DNA of 64,000 nt from VXYL01 sp965199875. Lineage in GTDB: Bacteria > Pseudomonadota > Gammaproteobacteria > Pseudomonadales > Azotimanducaceae. The translations under genes and the position numbers were made by a program. The notes beneath the pieces are model-generated. The model was not told where the DNA came from. It was given only the letters and a program-made list of their open reading frames with translations, and did no database searches. Of this stretch, positions 45,788-54,323 are shown in pieces. How positions within the stretch are numbered: the first letter of the stretch is position 1; each line of letters begins with the position of its first letter. The DNA lies in NCBI GenBank assembly GCA_965199875.1, contig OZ241346.1:4154001-4218000 (forward strand), given 5' to 3'.

Positions 45788-47086
45788 TCAAGCGGCGCGC
45801 GGCAGCGCGATGCCGTACTGCCGCAAGGTGTCCATCACCGTCGGCTTGCCGATGCGCAGCCGGTCGTCGTTCAGCAGGTAGGTGAACACGAAGCCGAGGC
45901 CGAGGATGAAGATGCCGATGAGGAAGCAGTAGATCACCGCGCGGTCCGGATACTGGTCCTTCAGATGGCCGACGTACAGCGGCCCGAAGATGCCGGCGGC
46001 CGCCCATGCCGTGAGCACGGCGCCGTAGATGATGGACATGCGCTTCGCGCCGAACACGTCGAGCACGAAGGACGGCATGGTGGCGAAGCCGCCGCCGAAG
46101 CAGAGCAGCACGTAGCAGACCAGGGCGGAGAAGACCCACGGATCGCGTTCGGTCATCAGGAAGCCGAACACCAGCATCTGGCTGGCGAGCAGAATGCGGA
46201 ACACGCGCACGCGCCCGATGCGGTCCGAGAGCAGCCCCCAGAGCAAGCGCCCAACGCCGTTGCACAGCGAGCTGATGGCGATCAGCGTGGCACCGTATTC
46301 CGCCAGCGCCTCCGGCTCGATGGAGGGATCCGCAAGGCCCCAGACGTCCTGCAGCAGCGGCGACTGGAAGCTGATCACCGAGATGCCGGCGGAGATGTTG
46401 AAGAAGAAGACCATCCACATCACCACGAACTCGCGGCTTTGCAGGTAGGTGTTCAAGGGCGCGTCCGGTTCCGCCGGGCCGCTGCTGGCGGTTGTGGCGT
46501 AGTCCAAGGGCGGGTCGTGCAGCAGCAGGCTGGACGGAATCAGAATGGCGGCGAAGACGAGGCCCAGCAAAAGGAACACGGTGGACAGATCGCTTTGCGC
46601 CTGCCACACCAGCACCGGCGCGAGCACCTTGCTGAGCAGGAATGCGCCCACGCCGAAGCCCATCACCACCACGCCGGTGGCGAGCCCTTTGCGATCCGGG
46701 AACCATTTGGCGACCGTCGCCACCGGCGTGACGTAGCCGAGGCCGATGCCGGCGCCGCCGATGACGCCGTAGCCGAGATAGAAGAGCCACAGCCAATCCA
46801 AGTGCAACGCCAGGCTGGCGATGAAGTAGCCGCCGGCGAACATCACGCTGCCGATCAGCGCCAGACGGCGCGGCCCCAGCTTCGGCAATGCCGCCCCGGC
46901 CCAGGCTGCGGAGGTGCCCAAGGAGAAGATGGTGATGCTGAACGCCCATGCCGTCTCGGTGAACGTCCAGCCCGCTTGCCGAACCAGCAGGGTCTGGAAG
47001 AAGCTCCACGCGTAGACCGTGCCGAAGCAGATCTGCAGCGCCGTACACAGCGCTGCGGTAACGACTCGGGGGACCTTTGGCGTCAT
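45788..47086 (-). CDS. MFS transporter, oxalate:formate antiporter (OxlT)-like
   Basis: A 432-residue major facilitator with about twelve hydrophobic helices. The N-terminal FGTVYAWSFFQTLLVRQAGW and the GIGLGYVTPVATVAKWFPDRKGLATG loop are the hallmark of the OxlT branch of anion:anion antiporters. The second half has LCNGVGRLLWGLLSDRIGR, the typical MFS loop 8-9. It likely exchanges carboxylates across the inner membrane; the substrate is unknown. ATG 47086 overlaps the TGA of the upstream HAMP gene, so it belongs to a three-gene operon with a sensor and a binding protein. Confidence 0.87.
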   Translation of the reverse strand: MTPKVPRVVTAALCTALQICFGTVYAWSFFQTLLVRQAGWTFTETAWAFSITIFSLGTSAAWAGAALPKLGPRRLALIGSVMFAGGYFIASLALHLDWLWLFYLGYGVIGGAGIGLGYVTPVATVAKWFPDRKGLATGVVVMGFGVGAFLLSKVLAPVLVWQAQSDLSTVFLLLGLVFAAILIPSSLLLHDPPLDYATTASSGPAEPDAPLNTYLQSREFVVMWMVFFFNISAGISVISFQSPLLQDVWGLADPSIEPEALAEYGATLIAISSLCNGVGRLLWGLLSDRIGRVRVFRILLASQMLVFGFLMTERDPWVFSALVCYVLLCFGGGFATMPSFVLDVFGAKRMSIIYGAVLTAWAAAGIFGPLYVGHLKDQYPDRAVIYCFLIGIFILGLGFVFTYLLNDDRLRIGKPTVMDTLRQYGIALPRAA

Positions 47087-47862
47087 GGGTCTGATGCATC
47101 CTCTCCTGCGGCCGCCGCCGGTGCTGCTGCGGCGGCTTCGCCGCCGCTGCCGGGTTCTCTCGGGCGGGCGAAGAACTGGAAGAGACGCGCCAGATCGCCG
47201 GCTTCGTCCTTGCGTTCGAGCAGGCCTTCGCCGTCGGTCGGCGCGACCGTGGTGGACTCCGCGAGCGTTGCGGCGTACGCCAGCACCTGGCCGATGGGCT
47301 TGGCGGCCAGGTGGACGAACCAAATGGCGCCGCCGACGCCGAGGATGAATGCCGCGCCGATGAGCCACACCTGCTGGCCGATGGCGGCGGAGATCTTCAA
47401 CGCGATGAGGTTGAGGTCCATGCCGACGTGAACGGTGCCTGCTTCCCCGGCCAGAATCGGGCTGCCGACCTCCACGCAGGTGCCGTAGCCATAGCTCGTC
47501 AGGTCGCGGTTCACCGTCTCGGTGCTCTGCGGGTCGCTGGCGCGGATTTCCGGCGGAATGCCGGGCACGAAGGTGTGCGCGATGTACTCGCCCTTTTCGT
47601 TGTTGATGTAGATGTACTTGATGCCTTGGATGCCGAGGAACTGATCGATGAGCGACTGCAGCGTCGCCAGGTCGCGGTTCAGCAGGATGTCCACGCTGGA
47701 ATCGGCGATGGTCTTGGCGATGTTGCGGCTGTTGCTGACGTACTCCTCCGAGAGATGGTCCTCAACGGTGTCCACCGCGAGCCAGGACGTGGAAAAGCCG
47801 ATCACGCCCAGCATCGCGATGATGCCGAACAGCGTCTTCTGGAAGAGCCTCTTGATCTTCAC
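47083..47862 (-). CDS. HAMP-type membrane sensor without output domain
   Basis: A 259-residue inner-membrane protein. Helix 1 (about 8-30, TLFGIIAMLGVIGFSTSWLA) and helix 2 (about 165-187, VWLIGAAFILGVGGAIWFVH) flank a periplasmic domain of about 130 residues; a HAMP-like stretch follows (LAAKPIGQVLAYAATLAEST). The C-terminus is low-complexity alanine/glycine with no kinase, GGDEF or methyl-accepting domain. The periplasmic part (SVDILLNRDLATLQSLIDQF, YIYINNEKGEYIAHTF) resembles CHASE/dCache-like sensors. GTG start with AGGAG upstream. It sits between an ABC-type binding protein and an OxlT-like transporter, so it may sense the ligand. How it signals is unclear. Confidence 0.75.
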   Translation of the reverse strand: MKIKRLFQKTLFGIIAMLGVIGFSTSWLAVDTVEDHLSEEYVSNSRNIAKTIADSSVDILLNRDLATLQSLIDQFLGIQGIKYIYINNEKGEYIAHTFVPGIPPEIRASDPQSTETVNRDLTSYGYGTCVEVGSPILAGEAGTVHVGMDLNLIALKISAAIGQQVWLIGAAFILGVGGAIWFVHLAAKPIGQVLAYAATLAESTTVAPTDGEGLLERKDEAGDLARLFQFFARPREPGSGGEAAAAAPAAAAGEDASDP

Positions 47863-47919
47863 GTCGCGACCTTCTCCTTGCTTGCCCTGCTTGCGCGCCT
47901 TGCTGTGCTCGGCGCCGAC

Positions 47920-49197
47920 CTACGCCCGATCCAAAGAGAACCGCTCCTGCCAATCGTCCAGCGTCACGAACCTGCCGTCGTCCACCATGGTGTAGTAGAC
48001 GCGCTGCAGACCCTGCCGCTGGTCGGGTCGGAACGACACCAGTTCGCCGATGCCGAGGTCGACGTCGCGCACCGTGAACACGGCCTGCTCCAGCCCTTCG
48101 CGGGACGGCCGGTCGCCGAGCCGTTGCAGCACCTCCGCCATCAGCTTGGCGTCGAGGAACCCCTCGAGGCTGACGAAGCTGTGCTTGAAGGGCGTGTACT
48201 CCTCGGTGACGAGATCCGCCGGCGGTTCGGGATCGTATTGCTGCATCAGTTCGCGGTATTCGCGGACCCCGGGAATGGACGTGTCCTCGTAGCTCGGCAC
48301 CACTTGCGAGTTCACCAGCAGGTCCGTGTAGCGGGCGGCGTCCTCGGGCGTGCGGCCTTCCGTCAGCAGCTTCAGCATGTTCTCGCTGCCGACGAAGGAC
48401 AGGTTGGCGATGGGCACGCGCAAGTCGTTGTCCACCGCATCTCTGGCAAACGCGGCGCAGGCCGCGTAGGCGCCGATGCAGATGACCGCTTGCGGCTCGG
48501 CCTCCTTGAGGATCTCGACCTGGCGGCGCATGACGCTGGTGAACTTCGAGCCGCGCTTGTAGGTGGCCTCGCCGACGATCTCCAAGTCGTGGCGCCCTAG
48601 GGCGGCGCGCACGCCGGCCCAGCCGCTGCGTCCATAGGCGTCCGCTTGGTAGAACACGGCGATGCGCCGACGCCCGATGTCGACGAAGTTGTCCACCAGG
48701 CCGCCGGTCTCCTGGGCGTAGGAAGCGCGCAGATTGAAGGCGAAGTCGCCGTAGGGCGGCTGGCGCTGGGGTTGCGCCCCGGTGAAGGGAAAGAAGAGGT
48801 ACATGCTGCGATCCTGGAACTTCTTCAGCAGCGGCAGCACGCGGGTGACGGTGGGCGTGCCGACGTAGCCGAACAGCAGAAAGACCTGATCCCTCAGCAT
48901 CAGCTCGGTGGTGTTCTTGACGCAGGGGTCCGGCTGGTAGCCATCGTCGTAGATGTTGAGGGAGATGCGCCGCCCGCGCACTCCGCCTTGCCCGTTGACG
49001 TGCTCGAAATAGGCCGTCGCGCCGCGGTAGAGCTCGATGCCGAGGCCTCGGGACGGCCCGGAAAACGCCGCCGACACGCCGAGGGTGAACTCCGACTCGG
49101 TGACTCCGGCACCAACCTCCGCAGCCGAAGCCCGCAGCCAAGGAGCAGCCGCGCCCCCGGCCAAGGCGCCGCCAACAAGCGCTCGTCTCGTTACCAT
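47920..49197 (-). CDS. ABC-type substrate-binding protein (branched-chain amino acid/urea class), Tat-exported
   Basis: A 425-residue periplasmic binding protein. The twin-arginine leader VTRRALVGGALAGGAAAPW suggests Tat export. The mature part has the type I PBP fold: VSAAFSGPSRGLGIELYRG, YDDGYQPDPCVKNTTELM, FGYVGTPT and IAVFYQADAYGRSG. It is in the LivJ/AmiC/UrtA superfamily, yet no ABC permease or ATPase genes are near. Instead the operon continues with a HAMP sensor and an OxlT-like MFS protein, so it may be a sensory binding protein rather than a transporter part. Ligand unknown; small carboxylates are a guess from the transporter. Confidence 0.88.
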   Translation of the reverse strand: MVTRRALVGGALAGGAAAPWLRASAAEVGAGVTESEFTLGVSAAFSGPSRGLGIELYRGATAYFEHVNGQGGVRGRRISLNIYDDGYQPDPCVKNTTELMLRDQVFLLFGYVGTPTVTRVLPLLKKFQDRSMYLFFPFTGAQPQRQPPYGDFAFNLRASYAQETGGLVDNFVDIGRRRIAVFYQADAYGRSGWAGVRAALGRHDLEIVGEATYKRGSKFTSVMRRQVEILKEAEPQAVICIGAYAACAAFARDAVDNDLRVPIANLSFVGSENMLKLLTEGRTPEDAARYTDLLVNSQVVPSYEDTSIPGVREYRELMQQYDPEPPADLVTEEYTPFKHSFVSLEGFLDAKLMAEVLQRLGDRPSREGLEQAVFTVRDVDLGIGELVSFRPDQRQGLQRVYYTMVDDGRFVTLDDWQERFSLDRA

Positions 49198-49236
49198 GTG
49201 CCTGTTCGATCCCCCATCCCGTGTCGTTGCACTTTA

Positions 49237-49269
49237 GCGCAAGCCCTTGCGTTCGTGTAGCGCTTGCGC
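49237..49269. promoter_or_regulatory. Inverted repeat upstream of the binding-protein operon
   Basis: GCGCAAGC (49237-49244) and GCTTGCGC (49262-49269) are an exact inverted pair about 40 bases before the start codon; a smaller palindrome CGCAAG-cc-CTTGCG overlaps the left arm. This could be an operator. The rest of the 280-base spacer (to 49477) shows nothing recognisable. Confidence 0.35.
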
Positions 49270-49477
49270 GTCAGGCACTAAACCGGCACAGCAACGCCCA
49301 CGAACCACGCTTCCATCGTCGGCTGCCTCTTGCCGTTTTGCGAGTGTCGGCGCGGCCGTCGCGCCTAGTGTGCCACATAGCGCGGCGCCTTTGGTGGCCG
49401 TTTTCGCGTTGTTCTGGTCGGCGCCATCGACAGTCGCTCTGCCGTTGCCGCGCGGCCCGTTCTCCTCGTTTGCGGTT

Positions 49478-50083
49478 TCACGATGCCCGAAGCAGCCGCC
49501 AGAGGGCCTGCTTCGACGCCGCATCCGGCGCTTGCGGCGGCAGGTAGAGGTGGCCGTCGAGCAGCGCCGCCTGCTTCGGCGCCTCGTGGCCAAGCAGTTC
49601 GGCGACGCGCGGGCCAGCGACGATGGCGCGTTTGCCGTCCTTGGTCTGGTGGCCGAAGAACGCTCGAAAGGCGCGTTCTGCGCCGTCGGCGGCGGCGCCG
49701 GGCGGCGGCCAGTCGAAGGCGATGTCCTGGCGCTGCGCTGGCGCAAAGCCGTTCATGGCGTGCGCTAGGTCGAGCAGCAGGCGGCGCCGCGGCCAGCTGT
49801 CTTCGGCGATGGCCACGAACACCCGCCCGTAGTGGAAGCAGCGCAGGCGGAAGGGTTGGCTGGCCGGCGCGTTCGCTTCGGCGGACGCCGGCGCTTCCCT
49901 CTTCGGCGGGCCTGCCGGGCGCGGGGCCGCCGCTTGGGAAACGTCCTTGGCGGCTGGCGTTCGCGGGCGGCGCCGGCTTCGCGGCGCTGGCGGGTTGGCC
50001 GGAACGGCCGCGGCGCGTCTGCGGCGACGGGTCCAGACGTCGATGCCCAAGCGTCGACAGTAGGCGTGGCGGGAAAGCGTCAT
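49478..50083 (-). CDS. HolD (DNA polymerase III psi subunit)-like hypothetical protein
   Basis: A 201-residue basic protein. The N-terminus SRHAYCRRLGIDVWTRR recalls the LxxLGIxxWxxR tau-binding start of psi subunits, and the C-terminus (AASKQALWRLLRAS) recalls their terminal helix PAAKRxLW. Between them a proline/alanine-rich low-complexity region (about 25-75) precedes a small alpha/beta part (LRCFHYGRVFVAIAEDSW). In pseudomonads comparable low-identity proteins precede rimI, but no rimI is here. It is divergent from aroG with 77 bases between starts. The assignment is tentative; a plain hypothetical protein is the alternative. Confidence 0.5.
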   Translation of the reverse strand: MTLSRHAYCRRLGIDVWTRRRRRAAAVPANPPAPRSRRRPRTPAAKDVSQAAAPRPAGPPKREAPASAEANAPASQPFRLRCFHYGRVFVAIAEDSWPRRRLLLDLAHAMNGFAPAQRQDIAFDWPPPGAAADGAERAFRAFFGHQTKDGKRAIVAGPRVAELLGHEAPKQAALLDGHLYLPPQAPDAASKQALWRLLRAS

Positions 50084-50160
50084 GGCTTGCGAGTGTACAA
50101 CAGGCCGCCGTCGCGCTAAGTTGCCGGCGAACACCGAAGCCAAGGGATGCTTGCGGGGAC

Positions 50161-51213
50161 ATGCAATACCTCACCGACGACGTGCGCATCACCGGCATGG
50201 CCGAAGTGCAGGCGCCGGCCGATCTCATCAAGGAACTGCCCATCTCGCCGCAGCAGTCCGGCCTCGTCTTCAACGTTCGCCGGCAGGCCAGCGCCATCAT
50301 CAAGGGCGGCGACCGGCGGCTGCTGGCCATCGTCGGGCCGTGCTCCATTCACGACGCCGACGCCGCGAGGGACTACGCCGCCCGCCTCAAAGGCGTGGCC
50401 GACGAGCTGGCCGAGGAACTGCTGATCGTGATGCGCGTCTACTTCGAGAAGCCGCGCACCACCATCGGCTGGAAGGGTCTCATCAACGACCCGAACCTCG
50501 ACGACTCCTTCGACATCAACCTGGGCTTGCGCACGGCGCGCTCCCTGCTGCGCGACATCGTGGACCTGGGGCTGGGCACCGCCACGGAGTATCTGGACCC
50601 CATCACGCCGCAGTACGTTGGCGACCTGGTGTGCTGGGCAGCCATCGGCGCCCGCACCACGGAAAGCCAGATCCACCGTCAGCTGGCCTCAGGCCTGTCC
50701 TGCCCCACCGGCTTCAAGAACAGCACCAACGGCGACATCCAAGTGGCGGCCGACGCCGTGAAGTCGGCGCTGCATCCGCACATCTTTCTGTCGGTGACCA
50801 AGGCCGGCCACTCGGCGATCTTCTCCACCGCCGGCAACGACGACTGCCACGTCATCCTCCGCGGCGGCGGCGGCAAGACCAACTTCGACAACCCGTCGGT
50901 GCACTACGCCAGCCGCATTCTGGAACAGGGCGGCTTGCACGGCCGGCTGATGGTGGATGCCAGCCACGCCAACAGCCAGAAGGACCACACCCGCCAGCTC
51001 CAGGTATGCAGCGACATCGCCAGCCAGATCGAAACCGGCGAAGACAAGCTCATGGGCGTGATGGTCGAGAGCAATCTGGTGGCCGGCCGGCAGAACCTCG
51101 GCGGCGAACTGGTGTACGGCCAAAGCGTCACCGACGCATGCATCGGCTGGGACGAGACGGCCTCCTGCCTGCGCCAACTGGCCGCCGCGGTGGCCAAGCG
51201 CCAGCAACGGTAG
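50161..51213 (+). CDS. aroG: 3-deoxy-7-phosphoheptulonate synthase, class I
   Basis: A 350-residue DAHP synthase of the AroF/G/H class. Landmarks are the PEP-site stretch LLAIVGPCSIHD, MRVYFEKPRTTIGWKGLINDP, the TESQIHRQLASGLSCPTGFKN block and the metal ligands in HVILRGGGG and MVDASHANS. It condenses PEP and erythrose-4-phosphate, the first step of aromatic amino acid synthesis, normally feedback-inhibited by one aromatic amino acid; which one cannot be told here. Monocistronic, with a hairpin after it. Confidence 0.95.
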   Translation: MQYLTDDVRITGMAEVQAPADLIKELPISPQQSGLVFNVRRQASAIIKGGDRRLLAIVGPCSIHDADAARDYAARLKGVADELAEELLIVMRVYFEKPRTTIGWKGLINDPNLDDSFDINLGLRTARSLLRDIVDLGLGTATEYLDPITPQYVGDLVCWAAIGARTTESQIHRQLASGLSCPTGFKNSTNGDIQVAADAVKSALHPHIFLSVTKAGHSAIFSTAGNDDCHVILRGGGGKTNFDNPSVHYASRILEQGGLHGRLMVDASHANSQKDHTRQLQVCSDIASQIETGEDKLMGVMVESNLVAGRQNLGGELVYGQSVTDACIGWDETASCLRQLAAAVAKRQQR

Positions 51214-51277
51214 CGGCGCGAACGCACCGCCGGCACTCGAGCTTTGCAGCCCGCCAGACAGCCTTGCTGAACGCAAG

Positions 51278-51303
51278 GCCGGGCGGCATGGCAGCCACCC
51301 GGC
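51278..51303. terminator. Hairpin between aroG and the convergent amidohydrolase gene
   Basis: GCCGGG-c-GGC-atggca-GCC-a-CCCGGC gives a 9-bp stem with one C-A mismatch. Lies 64 bases after aroG and 13 bases before the amidohydrolase stop. No U-tract. Confidence 0.5.
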
Positions 51304-51316
51304 CGTACTACGTCCC

Positions 51317-52984
51317 TTACGCGGCAGCGGCGCCTGGGTTGCGCAGCACCCGTCCCGGGCGTTCGCCGGTGAGCTCGTCGTCGCGCAGCACGACGCTGCC
51401 GTTGCACACCGTCGCCTTGTAGCCGACGGCGCGCTGGATGAAGCGCGGCGCGCCGAAGGGGAAGTCGTGGACGATCTCCGGCATCCGTTCTTCCAGGCGG
51501 GAGATGTCGAAGACGTTCACGTCCGCCCGCTTGCCGACGGCCAGGGTGCCGCGGTCCGCGAGCCCCAGCACGTTGGCCGGCACGGCGCTGATGCGACGCA
51601 CCGCCTCCGCCAGGGAGTAGACGCCGCTGTCGCGGTGCCAGTGCGAGAGGATGAACGTCGACCAGCCGGAGTCGATCATCTGGCTGACGTGCGCGCCGGC
51701 GTCGCCGAGGCCCGGCATGGCCCAGTCCGTGCGGATGAGTTCTTCGAGCGCGGCCAGGTCGACGTTGAAGCCGCGCAGGTGGAACAGCGCCTTGCCGTCG
51801 GTCTCGTCGCTGATGCGCAGCCACGTTTCCACCGGATGAACGCCGGCCGCCTGGGCCTGGTGGTAGAGGCTTTCGTCCAGATTCTGGGTGTAGCGCGGCC
51901 GCGCCTGGTCGCCCATGTAGAACCAGCGCTTCATGCCTTCGGCGAGCTGATCGCCCTGGGCCTTCACTTCGCGGATCAAGCGCTCGCGGGTATAGGGATT
52001 GCGGATGGAGGCGAGCCGCGTCGGGAAGTCCAGGGAGCGTAGCTGGTTCCACGCCGGGGTGCGGAAGAGGTTGTTGGTGGACAGGCCGCCAACGCCGCCG
52101 CCGCTGCGCGGCACGGTCACCGAGGTGACGTTCAGGCCCTCTTCGCGCATGGCGCTGACGCGCTCGTTCAAGCGCTCGTGGCCGAGTTCGACGGCGGAGC
52201 TGAACAGGGCGCCGCGGGCGCTGCGCGCTTCGTCGCGGATCAAGTCGAGCTCGTCGTCGAACTCGCGGAAGTCGGACACGGTCTGCATGATGCCGCCGTG
52301 CTTGCCGACCTCCTTGGCCACGGCGCGCAGTTCGTCGCGATGCGCGAAGGTGCCGGGGATGGAGCGGCCGTCCGGCAGCCGGTGGCCGGGCAGCCGATTG
52401 GTGGAAAAGCCCAGCGCGCCTTCTTGCACGGACGCTCCGGCGAGCTCCGCGATCTGGCGCACTTCGTCGTCGCTGGCGGGTTCTTCCACGGCGCGTTCGC
52501 CCATGACGTAGAAGCGCACGGCGCAGTGCCCCACGAGGCCAGCGATGTTGATGGACGGCCCCAGCGCTTCGAGGGCGTCCAGATAGCCGCCGTAGGACTC
52601 CCAGTTCCACGGCAGGCCGTGCAGGATGGCGTTCTTCGGGATGTCCTCGACGGTCTCCATCATGCCGGCGAGAAACTCGCGGTCCGACGCCTTGCAGGGC
52701 GCGAAGGTGACGCCGCAGTTGCCGAGCAGCGCCGTGGTGACGCCGTGCCAGGAGACCGAAGTCACCTGCGGATCCCAGCCGATCTGCGCGTCGAGGTGCG
52801 TATGCAGATCGACGAAGCCGGGCGAGACGCTCAAGCCCTCGGCGTCGATCTCCTCTTTGCCCTTGCCGTCCACTTTGCCGACTTCGGCGATGGTGTCGCC
52901 GTCGATGGCCACGTCGGCGACGAAGGGTTCCGTGCCGCTGCCGTCCACCACGCTGCCGCCGCGAATCACCAGATCATGCTTCAT
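51317..52984 (-). CDS. N-acyl-D-amino-acid deacylase-like amidohydrolase
   Basis: A 555-residue metal-dependent amidohydrolase. The first metal motif is FVDLHTHLD, then GNCGVTFAPCKASD (the cysteine-containing loop typical of D-aminoacylases), and the final aspartate in LGDAGAHVSQM. KRADVNVFD near the C-terminus is the usual composite beta-sandwich end. It probably hydrolyses N-acyl-D-amino acids or related amides. ATG 52984 is preceded by GAGGAGAG. Its promoter-leader region is similar to that of the upstream methyltransferase gene (see repeats). Confidence 0.87.
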   Translation of the reverse strand: MKHDLVIRGGSVVDGSGTEPFVADVAIDGDTIAEVGKVDGKGKEEIDAEGLSVSPGFVDLHTHLDAQIGWDPQVTSVSWHGVTTALLGNCGVTFAPCKASDREFLAGMMETVEDIPKNAILHGLPWNWESYGGYLDALEALGPSINIAGLVGHCAVRFYVMGERAVEEPASDDEVRQIAELAGASVQEGALGFSTNRLPGHRLPDGRSIPGTFAHRDELRAVAKEVGKHGGIMQTVSDFREFDDELDLIRDEARSARGALFSSAVELGHERLNERVSAMREEGLNVTSVTVPRSGGGVGGLSTNNLFRTPAWNQLRSLDFPTRLASIRNPYTRERLIREVKAQGDQLAEGMKRWFYMGDQARPRYTQNLDESLYHQAQAAGVHPVETWLRISDETDGKALFHLRGFNVDLAALEELIRTDWAMPGLGDAGAHVSQMIDSGWSTFILSHWHRDSGVYSLAEAVRRISAVPANVLGLADRGTLAVGKRADVNVFDISRLEERMPEIVHDFPFGAPRFIQRAVGYKATVCNGSVVLRDDELTGERPGRVLRNPGAAAA

Positions 52985-53045
52985 GGATCTCTCCTCGTTC
53001 GTTGTGCAGGGGAGCATAGGGCAAACCGGGCGCCGAGGGCTATAG
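52973..53045 (-). repeat. Promoter-leader repeat, copy A (amidohydrolase)
   Basis: About 73 bases spanning the start codon and upstream region share roughly two thirds of bases with 54167-54239, including GAGCATAGGGCAAA, TCCTCGTTC and the first codons ((A/G)TG AAG CAT). On the minus strand TTTGCCCTATGCTC may hold a -10 (TATGCT). Confidence 0.65.
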
Positions 53046-53089
53046 CGCGTACTGTTCGCACGGTCCGCCGCTGGACGACTGCAGCTTGT

Positions 53090-54178
53090 TCAAGCTGGAC
53101 GTCGTTGCTTCGCCAGAGCCAGCGTCAAGGAAGGAACGGCTTCGATTCCCGTCGCCCCTGCGAGCGCCTTTGCCGCACCCCGATACAGGCGCTTCGGCCA
53201 CCTGCGACGCTGTGCGCCGCGGCAGCGCGTCTCGTACCAAAGGTCGACCCTGTCCTTGATTCGCAAGCGGTTGGGCCTCAGCACGACAGGGACGTGCTCT
53301 TGGTCTGCGTCTTGCAGGAGACCGACGATCTCGCCAACCGAACCGCCCCGAACTCCCATGCGCAGCAGTTCCGGCCAACTCGCGTCGGCGGGCACCTGCT
53401 TGGAGAATCGCAGCATCCGCAGCACCATATTGGCCGGGAGGTAGTTGACGAGCGGCAAGCGCGTGGTGTGGAACTCCCATGGAAACCACCTCCACGGCGT
53501 CTGATTGACGTACATCACGCCTTCCGGTTGCAGATGCGACCACAGCAGGCTCATGACCGTGGCGCGCTCGCCACCGCTCCCGCCTCTGCCGGGCAAGAGG
53601 TGCTCGAAAACTCCGCTCAGCACGATCGCGTTGAAGAGACCAAGTCCGCCCGGCAGGCTGTCGCTGTCCGGCGACACGGCGAAACGCACGTTCGCAAACG
53701 GGGTGCCCGTCTTGCCTAGGCGGTCTTCCCAGAACTCCGACCGGGATCGGGCGATTTCCACGAACTGCCGCACGAAGTCCACGGCCACGATCGTCGAGTT
53801 CGGAAAGAGACGGCCGAGAATCATGGTCGAACTGCCCAGGCCGCAGCCGAAGTCCAGGATGCGTGCGTTCTTGAAGTCCTCGGGCGCCGAGTACGCCAGC
53901 ATCCCCAGCTCCAGCTCCGGCTGCACGTAGGTAGGCGATTCGTCGCGCTTGATCTCGTCCAGAAACCACGCCGGACCCTTCGCCTTCAGGAGCTCGGTGA
54001 TCAACGCAACGGGGTAGGCCGTGGTCCACTCGTCGTCGTTGAGCGCCGGCGCGGACGCCACCGCCTCCACCCGCACGCGGTTCGTGCCATCGCCGGTTGC
54101 TTCGATGCGAACCCGCGCGATGCCGCAGTCGATCTCGACCTGGCTCGAGGACCGCGTTGCGACGTGACCATGCTTCAC
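53090..54178 (-). CDS. Class I SAM-dependent methyltransferase
   Basis: A 362-residue protein. The AdoMet motif I is ILDFGCGLGSST (about residues 115-126), followed by STIVAVDF (motif II) and AIVLSGVFEHLLPG (motif IV-like). The TPWRWFPWEFHTTRLPLVNY segment is as in UbiE/COQ5-like and sugar or lipid methyltransferases. An extra N-terminal region of about 100 residues is not recognised. GTG 54178 has GAGG upstream. Acceptor unknown. The C-terminal 60 residues are basic (RRRWPKRLYRGAAKALAG). Confidence 0.82.
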   Translation of the reverse strand: MKHGHVATRSSSQVEIDCGIARVRIEATGDGTNRVRVEAVASAPALNDDEWTTAYPVALITELLKAKGPAWFLDEIKRDESPTYVQPELELGMLAYSAPEDFKNARILDFGCGLGSSTMILGRLFPNSTIVAVDFVRQFVEIARSRSEFWEDRLGKTGTPFANVRFAVSPDSDSLPGGLGLFNAIVLSGVFEHLLPGRGGSGGERATVMSLLWSHLQPEGVMYVNQTPWRWFPWEFHTTRLPLVNYLPANMVLRMLRFSKQVPADASWPELLRMGVRGGSVGEIVGLLQDADQEHVPVVLRPNRLRIKDRVDLWYETRCRGAQRRRWPKRLYRGAAKALAGATGIEAVPSLTLALAKQRRPA

Positions 54179-54239
54179 GGGTCTGTCCTCGTTCCCTTGG
54201 CCTGCGAGCATAGGGCAAAGCCGGCGCGGACGGCTACAC
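54167..54239 (-). repeat. Promoter-leader repeat, copy B (methyltransferase)
   Basis: Partner of copy A at 52973-53045: same start context, ribosome-site region and GAGCATAGGGCAAA block, about 1.2 kb apart in direct orientation. The rest of the 145-base spacer to 54323 shows nothing recognisable. Confidence 0.65.
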
Positions 54240-54323
54240 GACGCGGCCGTTTCGGGCCGCTGCAACGTTCGGCGGAGCGTTCGCTTGTCTCCGATCGGAG
54301 CAGTCGGCGGCCAACGTGGCCGA

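Noticed and set aside
49234..49746. Minus-strand frame of 170 codons in the aroG-side spacer
   Set aside because: Low-complexity arginine/serine translation that overlaps the HolD-like gene in another frame; no ribosome site or domain.
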